Below are positions 7,436-15,439 of a DNA stretch of 17,625 bases, piece by piece. Source of the stretch: JBARCX01 sp049794535 (GTDB lineage: Bacteria > Pseudomonadota > Gammaproteobacteria > Xanthomonadales > Rhodanobacteraceae); NCBI GenBank assembly GCA_049794535.1, contig JBARCX010000085.1:1-17625 (forward strand), read 5' to 3'. The position numbers and the translations under genes were made by a program. Each line of letters starts with the position of its first letter. Position 1 is the first letter of the stretch. The notes beneath the pieces were generated by a model. The model was not told the DNA's origin and searched no databases. It worked only from the letters and a program-made list of their open reading frames with translations.

Positions 7436-7661
7436 TCGGCTCTGATACGGCATCGCTTGCCTGCGACAGTGGCCGGAGTGGCCAGTCAAAAAAGAGCGTG
7501 CAGGGTGGAGCCCGGGGCAACGCCTTTACAAGCAAAGTCTTTGCAAAAGGAGTGGGGCTCCGCATACATGATGCGCCGATGCATACATGTCTTATGGCAC
7601 TGTGTCGCAAGTCATGGTCGACCTAGCGTGCGGGTTCGTTTGTATTCTGGGGTTCTTAGCC
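7436..7661. promoter_or_regulatory. Divergent control region between regulator and aminopeptidase
   Basis: This non-coding gap should hold the promoters for both divergent genes. It contains a perfect 13-base palindrome GCAAAGTCTTTGC (7532-7544), two direct copies of GCATACATG 18 bases apart (7562-7570 and 7580-7588), and the small inverted repeat GGCC-GGAGT-GGCC near 7471-7483. Any of these could be a regulator site, for example for autoregulation by the adjacent OmpR-type protein. A TTGACT string on the minus strand near 7485-7490 resembles a -35 box but has no matching -10. No promoter can be called with confidence. Confidence 0.35.
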
Positions 7662-10346
7662 ATGCATCGTTTTGCCCGTCCATTCGTGCTCACCGCACTT
7701 GCCGCCTGTTGCGGTGCCGCCTTTGCCGCCAATACTCCATCGGACCAGCCGCACGGCCGGTTGCCGCGCTGGGCGATGCCGGAGTCGTACCAGTTGTCCT
7801 TCAAGGTGGACCCGAAGCAGAAGGATTTTTCAGGTACCACCACCATCAAGCTGGACCTGAAGAAGGCATCCGATCATTTGTGGCTGGATGGCCAGGATCT
7901 CACCGTTTCCAAGGTGACGATCACCGATGCCAGCGGCAAGGCGCATGACGCCAAATACGTGGCCGTGGCGCCGACCGAAGGCGTGTCGCGCATCGATTTC
8001 GGCACCACGCTGAAGCCGCAGCAGCTGACCTTGACGATGGAATACACCGCGCCGCTCAACCAGCAGTTGCAGGGCCTGTATCAGGTCAGCCACGAAGGCG
8101 TGCCGTATGCGATGACGCAGATGGAGCCAATCAGCGCGCGCTATGCGTTCCCCGGTTTTGATGAGCCGTCATTCAAGACGCCGTTCAATATCAGCCTGAC
8201 CATTCCGTCCGACGTGACCGCCGTGGCGAATACCAAGCAGGCGAGCGAGACGCCGGCTGGCACGGGTTGGAAGACGCTGACGTTCACTGAAACCAAGCCG
8301 CTGCCGACCTATCTGGTGGCATTCGCGGTGGGCCCGTGGGACATCGTGAAAGGCCCGGATATTTCGCCGGATACCTATCGCAGCAATGTGCTCGAACTGC
8401 GCGGCATTGCCGCCAAGGGCGAAGGCCATCGCATGCAGCATGTGCTGAGTGAGACGCCGAGCATCATCCATACGCTGGAGGACTACTACGGCTTCGGTTA
8501 TCCGTGGGACAAGCTCGACGTGCTCGCCGCGCCGGACTTCGCCGCCGGTGCGATGGAGAACGCGGGCCTGGTGACCTTCCGCGACTGGCTACTGCTGCTC
8601 GACAAGGATTCTGCTGCACAGTACGTGCGCGGCTCGTTCAACGTCACCGCGCATGAGCTGGCGCACCAGTGGACCGGCGACACGGTGACCATGACCTGGT
8701 GGAACGACATCTGGCTCAACGAAGCTTTTGCCACCTGGATGCAGCAGAAGGTCACCGAGAAAGTGCACCCGGAATACCGTGCCGATCTCGATCGCATTCG
8801 CGGTGCCGAAGGTGCGATGAACAATGACAGCCTGGTCAGCGCACGTGAGATTCGCCAGCCGATCACCGGCAACGGCGATATCATGACCGCGTTCGATGGC
8901 ATCACCTATCAGAAGGGTGCAGCGGTGCTCGGCATGTTCGAGAACTACGTCAGCGAGGCAACCTTCCAGAAGGGTATGCGCGCTTATATCCAGGCGCACA
9001 AGTTCGGCAATGCCGACGCCGCTGATCTGGTCAATGCAATCGCTACCGCCGCTGGCAAGGGCGACGCGTTCAAGAGCGCCTTCAATAGTTTCCTCAACCA
9101 GTCCGGTGTGCCGTATGTGCAGACCAAGCTGGAGCAGAAGGATGGCAAGACTGTGCTCGAACTGAGCCAGAGCCGTTACCTGCCCGTGGGCAGCACCGGT
9201 GACAGCAAGCGCGTGTGGGGCATTCCGGTCTGCGTGCGCTACGGCACGACCGACGGCAGCAAGGTCAGTTGCGAGATGCTCGACAAGGCCACCGGCTCGA
9301 TCGTGCTTGCCGGTGCGACTCAGCCGACCTGGGTGATGCCGAATGCGGATGCCAACGGCTATTACCGTTTCAGCTTGGGCAAGAGCGACCTGGCCAGCCT
9401 CAGTAAGCAGATCGGTTCGCTCAGCGACAAGGAGCAGATGGCCTACGCCGACGCGGTGTCGGCAAGCTTCCGTCACGGCGATCTGGACGCCAGTGACGTA
9501 CTGGCAGCACTCAAGCCGTTGACCACGGCCAAGACTCGCGAAGTGGTGGTGGCCCCGATCGGCCAGCTCGAGTGGATATACAGCAACGAAGCTGTGACGG
9601 ATGCCCAGCGCGCCGCGATCACATCGTGGGCGAAGGACGCCTACCTGCCGCGCATCGAGCAGCTTGGCTACAACCGCAAAGCGGGCGAGCCGGATAGCGA
9701 TTCGTTGCTGCGCAGCACACTGGTCAATGCATTGGCGTTGGACTTCAAGGTGCCCGAGGTGCGTGCCGCCCTGCTCAAGCAAGGTGATGCTGCGCTGAAG
9801 CCGAAGGCCGATGGACGGCTGGATCTCGCCGCTGCAGATCCTGACCTGCTCGGTGTAGCGCTCAGCGTGGCGGTGCAGGAACACGGTAAGCCTGCTGTCG
9901 ATGCATTGATCGCCGAGCTGCCGAAGACCAGCGATCCGGCTCTGCGGAACGGCATCCTTGCCGGTCTGGCCGAGGTGGAAGACATCACGTTAGCGAACCA
10001 GGTGCGTGATTTCGCATTGACCGACAAGGTCAAGGTTGGCGAGATGAATGCCATCTTGCGCGGCGGGCGTGACACCTCAGCACAACGCGATGCCTTGTGG
10101 CAGTGGTTCACAGGCCACTACCCGCAGATCCTGGCACGCACCGGCAGCTTCGCTGGCGGCATGCTGCCGGGGCTGGCTGGCGGTGGCAGCTGCTCCAAGG
10201 CGGAAGTGGACCGTTTGCAGGCCTTCTTCAAGTCACGAGTGAACGATGCCGCGGGTGCTAATCGCGGCCTGGCGCAGACCAGCGAATCGGGCCTGCTGTG
10301 TGCGGCACTCAAGGCCAAGCAGGATCCGTCCGCGATCCTGCGCTGA
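7662..10346 (+). CDS. Exported M1-family zinc aminopeptidase
   Basis: A zinc metallopeptidase that removes N-terminal residues from peptides, probably in the periplasm or outside the cell. The 894-residue protein begins with a signal peptide (MHRFARPFVLTALAACCG) with a possible cut at AFA-AN near residue 22. A lipobox-like LAAC at 13-16 makes lipid anchoring an alternative. The N-terminal beta domain spans about 35-235. The catalytic domain has the exopeptidase motif GAMEN (296-300), zinc ligands His331 and His335 in HELAH with Glu354 in WLNEAF at the standard spacing, and the probable transition-state Tyr416 in DGITYQKG. An ERAP1-like helical C-terminal domain occupies about 540-870. The frame is open back to an ATG at 7587, but that start would bury the signal peptide; ATG 7662 has a weak GGGG nine bases upstream. 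It ends 24 bases before a strong terminator, so it is probably monocistronic. PepN-like in sequence, but exported, unlike cytosolic PepN. Confidence 0.95.
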   Translation: MHRFARPFVLTALAACCGAAFAANTPSDQPHGRLPRWAMPESYQLSFKVDPKQKDFSGTTTIKLDLKKASDHLWLDGQDLTVSKVTITDASGKAHDAKYVAVAPTEGVSRIDFGTTLKPQQLTLTMEYTAPLNQQLQGLYQVSHEGVPYAMTQMEPISARYAFPGFDEPSFKTPFNISLTIPSDVTAVANTKQASETPAGTGWKTLTFTETKPLPTYLVAFAVGPWDIVKGPDISPDTYRSNVLELRGIAAKGEGHRMQHVLSETPSIIHTLEDYYGFGYPWDKLDVLAAPDFAAGAMENAGLVTFRDWLLLLDKDSAAQYVRGSFNVTAHELAHQWTGDTVTMTWWNDIWLNEAFATWMQQKVTEKVHPEYRADLDRIRGAEGAMNNDSLVSAREIRQPITGNGDIMTAFDGITYQKGAAVLGMFENYVSEATFQKGMRAYIQAHKFGNADAADLVNAIATAAGKGDAFKSAFNSFLNQSGVPYVQTKLEQKDGKTVLELSQSRYLPVGSTGDSKRVWGIPVCVRYGTTDGSKVSCEMLDKATGSIVLAGATQPTWVMPNADANGYYRFSLGKSDLASLSKQIGSLSDKEQMAYADAVSASFRHGDLDASDVLAALKPLTTAKTREVVVAPIGQLEWIYSNEAVTDAQRAAITSWAKDAYLPRIEQLGYNRKAGEPDSDSLLRSTLVNALALDFKVPEVRAALLKQGDAALKPKADGRLDLAAADPDLLGVALSVAVQEHGKPAVDALIAELPKTSDPALRNGILAGLAEVEDITLANQVRDFALTDKVKVGEMNAILRGGRDTSAQRDALWQWFTGHYPQILARTGSFAGGMLPGLAGGGSCSKAEVDRLQAFFKSRVNDAAGANRGLAQTSESGLLCAALKAKQDPSAILR

Positions 10347-10370
10347 CCGACAAGCTAGCCTGAAAACAAA

Positions 10371-10404
10371 CGCCGGGCGGTGCGAACCGCCCGGCGTTTT
10401 TGTT
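10371..10404 (+). terminator. Intrinsic terminator after the aminopeptidase gene
   Basis: A perfect 10-bp GC-rich stem CGCCGGGCGG (10371-10380) / CCGCCCGGCG (10387-10396) with a 6-base loop is followed at once by TTTTTGTT. It lies 24 bases after the aminopeptidase stop codon and before the ribosome-binding site of the next gene. It separates the aminopeptidase from the unknown membrane protein, which therefore needs its own promoter in the roughly 60 bases after the stem. Confidence 0.92.
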
Positions 10405-10461
10405 GGCCGCGTGCTTCCACCTACACTGTGCCCGCCCGTCCGGGTTGCAGGGGAGAGATGC

Positions 10462-13400
10462 ATGCGTCGTCCATGGAAATGGCTGTTGGCTCTTATGTTT
10501 GTTGCCACGCCGCTGTTGGCTCAAGACATACCGCTGGGGTTACGCGACTGGACGGGATGGGTGCTGCACAACGTGCCGCAATACAACTGTCCCTTCCTGG
10601 CCAACCAGCGCCCCAATGCTGGCAGTTACCAATGTGCATGGCCGGGTAGGCTGACGCTGGATGCTGCGAAGGATGGTGGCCATTTCAGTCTGGATATCCA
10701 TGTGGATGCATCGAGCTGGGTGAGCCTGCCTGGTGATGAGCGCAGCTGGCCGCAAGGTGTCAGCGTCAACAACAAGCCGTTGCCGGTGCTCAATCGGGAT
10801 GGTCAACCCATGCTTTGGCTGGAGCCCGGTGACTATGTGGTGCGCGGCTTGTTGCCGTGGGATGCGAGGCCTGCACGGCTGCGTGTACCGGCGCCGATTG
10901 GGTTGATCGCGCTGAGCCTCGATGGCGCGACCGTGAACCGGATCGAACGCGATGGCGATCAACTCACATTGGGCGAGGCCGCGGCTGCACAGCGCGCCGC
11001 CGATGCGCTGTCGTTGCGTGTTTATCGCCGGTTATCCGATGGATTGCCAGCAACGCTGGAAACGCAGTTGCAGTTCAACGTGACGGGCAGTGCGCGCGAA
11101 CAACTACTTGGTCCGGCCTTGCCGAAAGGTTTTGTCGCCACGTCGCTGCAAGGCGACTTGCCTGCGCGATTGGAAAACGATGGGCGGTTGCGTGTGCGAC
11201 TGCGCCCCGGGCAATGGGTGCTTTCGCTGAGTGCGCGCAGCACCGATCCGCTGCAACAAGTGACGGTGTCGCTGCCGGCTACTCCGTGGCCGCGACAGGA
11301 AGTGTGGAGTTACTCGGATGCTCCGGGGTTACGCAACACCCGAGTACAAGGCCATGCCACCGATGCCTCGCAGGCCGGCGTACCTGCGGATTGGCTCAGC
11401 CTTCCCGCTTTCGTGCTCGATGATAGCGATGGGTTATCCATCGAACAGGGCACACGCGGTGAAGAAGGTGGGCAGGGCGATCAACTGAAACTGCAGCGAC
11501 AGATGTGGTTGGATTTCGACGGTCGCGGCCTTAGTGTGGCCGATCACTTAAGCGGCACGTTGCGGCAGAGCCAGCGCTTGGATGTGGCTGCACCGTGGCA
11601 ATTGCAGAGCGCGACACAGGCGGGCATGCCGTTGCTGGTCACCGAAGGCGGTGCTGGTCGTAGTGGCGTGGAGCTGCGCGACCCCGCGCTGAATTTGAGT
11701 GCGAGTCTGCGCTTGCCCGAACGTAGCGGTGCGATCCCCAGCGCCGGATGGCAGCATCCCCTGGAAAGTATCGACGCGACCTTGCATCTGCCCTATGGCT
11801 ATCGGTTGATCGGCGCCGTGGGTGCGGATCGTTCGCCGGATTCCTGGATCGCCGCGTGGAGTCTGCTCGACCTGTTCATCGTCGCGTTGATCGCGCTGCT
11901 TGCCGGTCGCCTGCTGGGTTGGCCGTGGGCTTTGTTGGCGGTAGGTTTTCTCGCGTTGTCTCAGCATGAAGTCGGCGCACCGCGCTGGACGTTGGGTGTG
12001 GCGTTGGCATTTGCCCTGCTGATGCGCGCCTTGCCTGAAGGGAAGCTGCGATGGGGGGCACGCATCGGTGCCGCCGCCATGCTCGCACTGACTGTGTTGT
12101 GGACCCTGCCGTTTGCCGTCACGCAGATGAACTACGTATTGCACCCGCAACTGGAAGGCGAGGGTATCAATACCTCACTCGATGTACAGGGTGGTGCCGC
12201 ACGGGAAGTTAACTACGCCGCGAAGGCTCAGCCCGTTGAGGAAGCATCCGCTAATACCGTCGCTGCGATGCCTGCCGCCCCAGCGCCTCCCGCTCCTCCT
12301 GCGCCTCCACAGGAGATGGAAAGTGCGCCGGCTGCAGACGTAGTGAGCGCTGTGCCGGTTATCGGTGGGAGTATGTCGTCCAGTGTTTCAGTACAAGTCC
12401 AGACCGACAGCCACAGCGTGATCCAGGCTGGTAGCGGCGTGCCGCATTGGGATGTCGGCAACGACTATCAGCTGGGGTGGTCGGGGCCGGTGACGGCAGA
12501 GCAGAGCACGCGACTCGTGATTGCACCGGCATGGCTGGTGCGCGTGCTCCGTGTGCTGATGCTCGGCCTGTTGTGTCTGCTGCTCGGCAAGCTCGCACTG
12601 GGTCTGCTGAAGCCGTTGCAAGATGAGTCTTTGCAAGGGCCGTGGCGTGGCTGGCGTATGCGTGGAGCCGGTGCTGCCTTGCTGGCATTGGCGCTGTTCC
12701 CGCATGGCGCTCACGCGCAAACCATGCCTAGCGATGAATTGCTCAATCAGTTGCGCGGTCGGCTTACCGAGGCGCCGAAGTGCGCGCCGAGTTGTGCTGC
12801 CGTCGCCAAGGCGACGTTCCAGATGACGGGCGATAGCCTGGGTCTGGATATGGAAGCGCACATCGGTGCACCCGTGGCGATGCCCTTACCGCAGGCCGAC
12901 ACCGGCATGCAGTTAATCGGTGTCAGTGTCGATGGTCATGCCGATGCGCCGGTCAGCCGTCGTGGCGATCAATGGTTGGTGCGGCTGGATCGCGGTGTGC
13001 ATCAGGTCGCCTTGCAGTATCGGGTCGAATCGGTGGATACCGTCAGCGTGCACTTTGTGTTGCGTCCGCAATGGATCGCCTTCAGTGGTCAGGGTTGGTC
13101 GCTGGATGGCGTGGATAGTGGCCGCCCCTTGGGCGACAGCATTGCGCTTAATCGAGCTCGTGCTGCCGCGGATGGCAAAGCAACGCCGGCTGCCGTTCAA
13201 GCTTTTCCACCGTACGTACAGCTGACACGCACCCTGGTACTCGGCGTGGATTGGACCGTGGAGAACACGGTGCAGCGCATCGCTCCGCTCGATGGTGGTT
13301 TCAGCCTCGATCTGCCCTTGCTGCCTGGCGAGCATCCGTTGGGCGACGATGCCCGCGTGCACGATGGCCGCATTGGTGTCACTTTCAACGCGGGTCAGAA

Positions 13401-14616
13401 TCAGGTGAGCTGGACCAGTCGCCTCGATCACACCGATAAGCTGGAACTGAAGGCTCCTGCATTGAGCGATCGTGCGGAGGTATGGGTGCTACGTGCCGCG
13501 CCGATCTGGCATGTGGATGCGCACGGTGTCCCAGTGAGCGATAGCGATGACGGCCAGCGCTTCCAACCCTTGCCAGGCGAAAGTCTGCAGCTTGCGTTGA
13601 ATCAACCAAAGGCTGTGGCAGGTGACAGTCTGGCATTCGATGGCGTGCAGGTAGCCAGTACTGCCGGTGATCGCGCTACGGAAACCACGCTGACCCTGGT
13701 CGCTCGCAGTACGCGTGGCGGTGAACATGCGATCGACGTGCCACCGGGTGCTGAGCTGCTTGGCGCCACGCGCGATGGTGAGCAGATCAGTCTGGCGATA
13801 CGCGACGGCAAGCTGAGTCTTCCGTTGTTACCCGATCAGCATCGTTACGAACTTCGTTTGCGCGAGCCACATGGTGTGGCGATGAGTGTGCGCACGCCGT
13901 CGATCGGGCTGAATGCTGCGGCCGCGAATATCGCCTTGAACCAGACGCTGCCTGAAGACCGCTGGGTGCTCTGGACCTGGGGCCCGACGGCGGGTCCGGC
14001 GGTGTTGTACTGGTCGCAATTGATTGTGTTGCTGCTGGTTGCATGGTTGCTGTCGCGCTATGCGCCGACACCATTGCGCTTCCATCAGTGGCTGTTGCTT
14101 GGATTGGGTTTTTCAGCGTTTGCCTGGAGTGCCTACGCACTGGTCGTGCTGTGGTTGATCCTGTTGGGGCTGCGTGCGCGATACACATTGCCGGTGCGAT
14201 TTGGTTCGGGCCGCTTCAACGTGTTGCAGGCGGGTCTTGCCGCCATGACGTTGCTTGCACTCGCCATGCTGATTTCTGCTGTGCCAAAGGGATTGCTCGG
14301 ACTGCCGGATATGCATGTGGCGGGTAACGATTCCAGTGCGTGGCAGTTACGTTGGTTTGCCGATCAGGCAACCGGCGCACTGCCGCGTGCGGGTGTGTTC
14401 AGTGTGTCGTTGTGGGTCTACAAGATCGCCATGCTGGCATGGGCACTGTGGCTGGCGAACGCGCTGATCGGCTGGCTGCGCTGGGGATTCGATGCGTGGA
14501 CGAAAGATGGCTACTGGCGTCGTCGCGAGCCGAAGGTTTCCTCGGAGCCGCCAGTGCTCGCAACGCCATCGACGAAGGATGGATCCACACCGACCGGACC
14601 CACACACGATGAGTGA
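10462..14616 (+). CDS. Large two-halved membrane protein of unknown function
   Basis: I do not recognise a named family. The start at 10462 has GGGGAGAG a few bases upstream and gives 1384 residues. A signal peptide ([20 protein letters not shown]) leads into a large beta-rich exported region (about 21-460). Three or four membrane segments lie at about 462-560, then a Pro/Ala-rich linker (about 594-625), a Ser/Val/Gln-rich strip and another membrane segment (about 689-715). At 733-753 a second signal-like stretch ends HGAHAQ, followed by a second exported domain (about 755-1175) and four or more C-terminal membrane segments (about 1180-1202, 1207-1237, 1255-1280, 1313-1343). The last 40 residues are charged and probably cytoplasmic. 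Both exported domains begin after a cysteine pair (QYNC/YQC and PKC/PSC) and continue as similar beta-strand patterns, so the protein looks like two versions of one module joined. No enzyme motif was found. A role in the envelope (binding, scaffolding or transport) is inference. Its end overlaps prmC by 8 bases. Confidence 0.85.
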   Translation: MRRPWKWLLALMFVATPLLAQDIPLGLRDWTGWVLHNVPQYNCPFLANQRPNAGSYQCAWPGRLTLDAAKDGGHFSLDIHVDASSWVSLPGDERSWPQGVSVNNKPLPVLNRDGQPMLWLEPGDYVVRGLLPWDARPARLRVPAPIGLIALSLDGATVNRIERDGDQLTLGEAAAAQRAADALSLRVYRRLSDGLPATLETQLQFNVTGSAREQLLGPALPKGFVATSLQGDLPARLENDGRLRVRLRPGQWVLSLSARSTDPLQQVTVSLPATPWPRQEVWSYSDAPGLRNTRVQGHATDASQAGVPADWLSLPAFVLDDSDGLSIEQGTRGEEGGQGDQLKLQRQMWLDFDGRGLSVADHLSGTLRQSQRLDVAAPWQLQSATQAGMPLLVTEGGAGRSGVELRDPALNLSASLRLPERSGAIPSAGWQHPLESIDATLHLPYGYRLIGAVGADRSPDSWIAAWSLLDLFIVALIALLAGRLLGWPWALLAVGFLALSQHEVGAPRWTLGVALAFALLMRALPEGKLRWGARIGAAAMLALTVLWTLPFAVTQMNYVLHPQLEGEGINTSLDVQGGAAREVNYAAKAQPVEEASANTVAAMPAAPAPPAPPAPPQEMESAPAADVVSAVPVIGGSMSSSVSVQVQTDSHSVIQAGSGVPHWDVGNDYQLGWSGPVTAEQSTRLVIAPAWLVRVLRVLMLGLLCLLLGKLALGLLKPLQDESLQGPWRGWRMRGAGAALLALALFPHGAHAQTMPSDELLNQLRGRLTEAPKCAPSCAAVAKATFQMTGDSLGLDMEAHIGAPVAMPLPQADTGMQLIGVSVDGHADAPVSRRGDQWLVRLDRGVHQVALQYRVESVDTVSVHFVLRPQWIAFSGQGWSLDGVDSGRPLGDSIALNRARAAADGKATPAAVQAFPPYVQLTRTLVLGVDWTVENTVQRIAPLDGGFSLDLPLLPGEHPLGDDARVHDGRIGVTFNAGQNQVSWTSRLDHTDKLELKAPALSDRAEVWVLRAAPIWHVDAHGVPVSDSDDGQRFQPLPGESLQLALNQPKAVAGDSLAFDGVQVASTAGDRATETTLTLVARSTRGGEHAIDVPPGAELLGATRDGEQISLAIRDGKLSLPLLPDQHRYELRLREPHGVAMSVRTPSIGLNAAAANIALNQTLPEDRWVLWTWGPTAGPAVLYWSQLIVLLLVAWLLSRYAPTPLRFHQWLLLGLGFSAFAWSAYALVVLWLILLGLRARYTLPVRFGSGRFNVLQAGLAAMTLLALAMLISAVPKGLLGLPDMHVAGNDSSAWQLRWFADQATGALPRAGVFSVSLWVYKIAMLAWALWLANALIGWLRWGFDAWTKDGYWRRREPKVSSEPPVLATPSTKDGSTPTGPTHDE

Positions 14617-15436
14617 TGTACGTAGCTTGCTCACGGCCGGCACGCAACGTCTCGGTGAGCGGGTGGATGCCGAGGCGCTGCTTGTCCATGTACTGGGCAA
14701 GCCGCGCAGCTGGCTGATTGCACATGCCGACGATGTGCTCGATGCATCCATCGTTGCAAGTTATGAAGCACTGCTTGAACGACGCGGGGCTGGCGAGCCG
14801 GTGGCTTATATCACCGGCGTTCGCGGGTTCTGGACGTTGGATTTGGAAGTGACGCCGGCCACGCTGATTCCACGCCCGGAAACCGAGTTGCTGGTGGAGC
14901 TGGCGCTGACGCGATTGCCGCGTGATGGCGATGTGCAGGTGGCTGATCTGGGTACTGGTAGCGGTGCCATCGCGCTGGCTATCGCTCACGAGCGTAGAAA
15001 TGTCCGTGTTATCGCTACCGATGCGAGCATGGATGCTTTGGGTGTTGCGCGACGCAATGCGGAGCGACTGGGCATTGCCCATGTGACGTTTGTGCACGGC
15101 GACTGGCTATCACCTCTGCCTGGGCAGCTTTTCGATCAGATCATTTCCAATCCGCCGTACATCGAAGCGAGTGACCCGCATCTCGTACAGGGTGATCTGC
15201 GCTTTGAACCGGCGACTGCGCTCGCTTCCGGAGCGGATGGCCTGAACGATATCCGCCGCATCGTGCGTGATGCGCGTGCACACCTCAAAGACGGTGGCTG
15301 GTTGTTGTTCGAGCACGGCTGGAACCAGGGCGATGCTGTGCGTGCGTTGTTGCACGACGCAGGCTATGCCGAGGTTTTCACCGAGCAGGATCTTGAGCAG
15401 CGCGACCGCGTTAGCGGAGGTTGTTGGCGCGGCTGA
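14609..15436 (+). CDS. prmC: Peptide chain release factor N5-glutamine methyltransferase PrmC (HemK)
   Basis: PrmC uses S-adenosylmethionine to methylate the glutamine of the GGQ loop in release factors RF1 and RF2, speeding translation termination; it acts in the cytoplasm. The 275-residue product has the family's usual length. An N-terminal helical substrate-binding region (1-80) is followed by the conserved IPRPETE (87-93), the SAM-binding loop GTGSG (115-119) and the catalytic NPPY (181-184), which contacts the target glutamine; PPYIEASDP and [15 protein letters not shown] are family hallmarks. The ATG at 14609 lies inside the end of the preceding membrane-protein gene (overlap ATGAGTGA), which points to translational coupling; longer in-frame starts from 14492 would add non-conserved sequence. 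prfA, the common partner of prmC in many bacteria, is not next to it. The stop is 3 bases from the stop of the convergent RND gene. Confidence 0.96.
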   Translation: MSDVRSLLTAGTQRLGERVDAEALLVHVLGKPRSWLIAHADDVLDASIVASYEALLERRGAGEPVAYITGVRGFWTLDLEVTPATLIPRPETELLVELALTRLPRDGDVQVADLGTGSGAIALAIAHERRNVRVIATDASMDALGVARRNAERLGIAHVTFVHGDWLSPLPGQLFDQIISNPPYIEASDPHLVQGDLRFEPATALASGADGLNDIRRIVRDARAHLKDGGWLLFEHGWNQGDAVRALLHDAGYAEVFTEQDLEQRDRVSGGCWRG

Positions 15437-15439
15437 TGC

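Noticed and set aside
7587..7661. Upstream in-frame ATG 7587 as aminopeptidase start
   Set aside because: It would place 25 residues before a well-formed signal peptide; the ATG at 7662 gives a normal exported precursor.
8589..9884. 431-codon open frame on the minus strand inside the aminopeptidase gene
   Set aside because: It lies fully antisense to a certain M1 peptidase. Its composition is that of a codon-bias shadow (His/Arg/Ala-rich, no recognisable motif) and it has no ribosome-binding site.
11548..12150. 200-codon minus-strand frame inside the large membrane protein gene
   Set aside because: Gln/Arg/His-rich shadow of the coding strand with no independent support.
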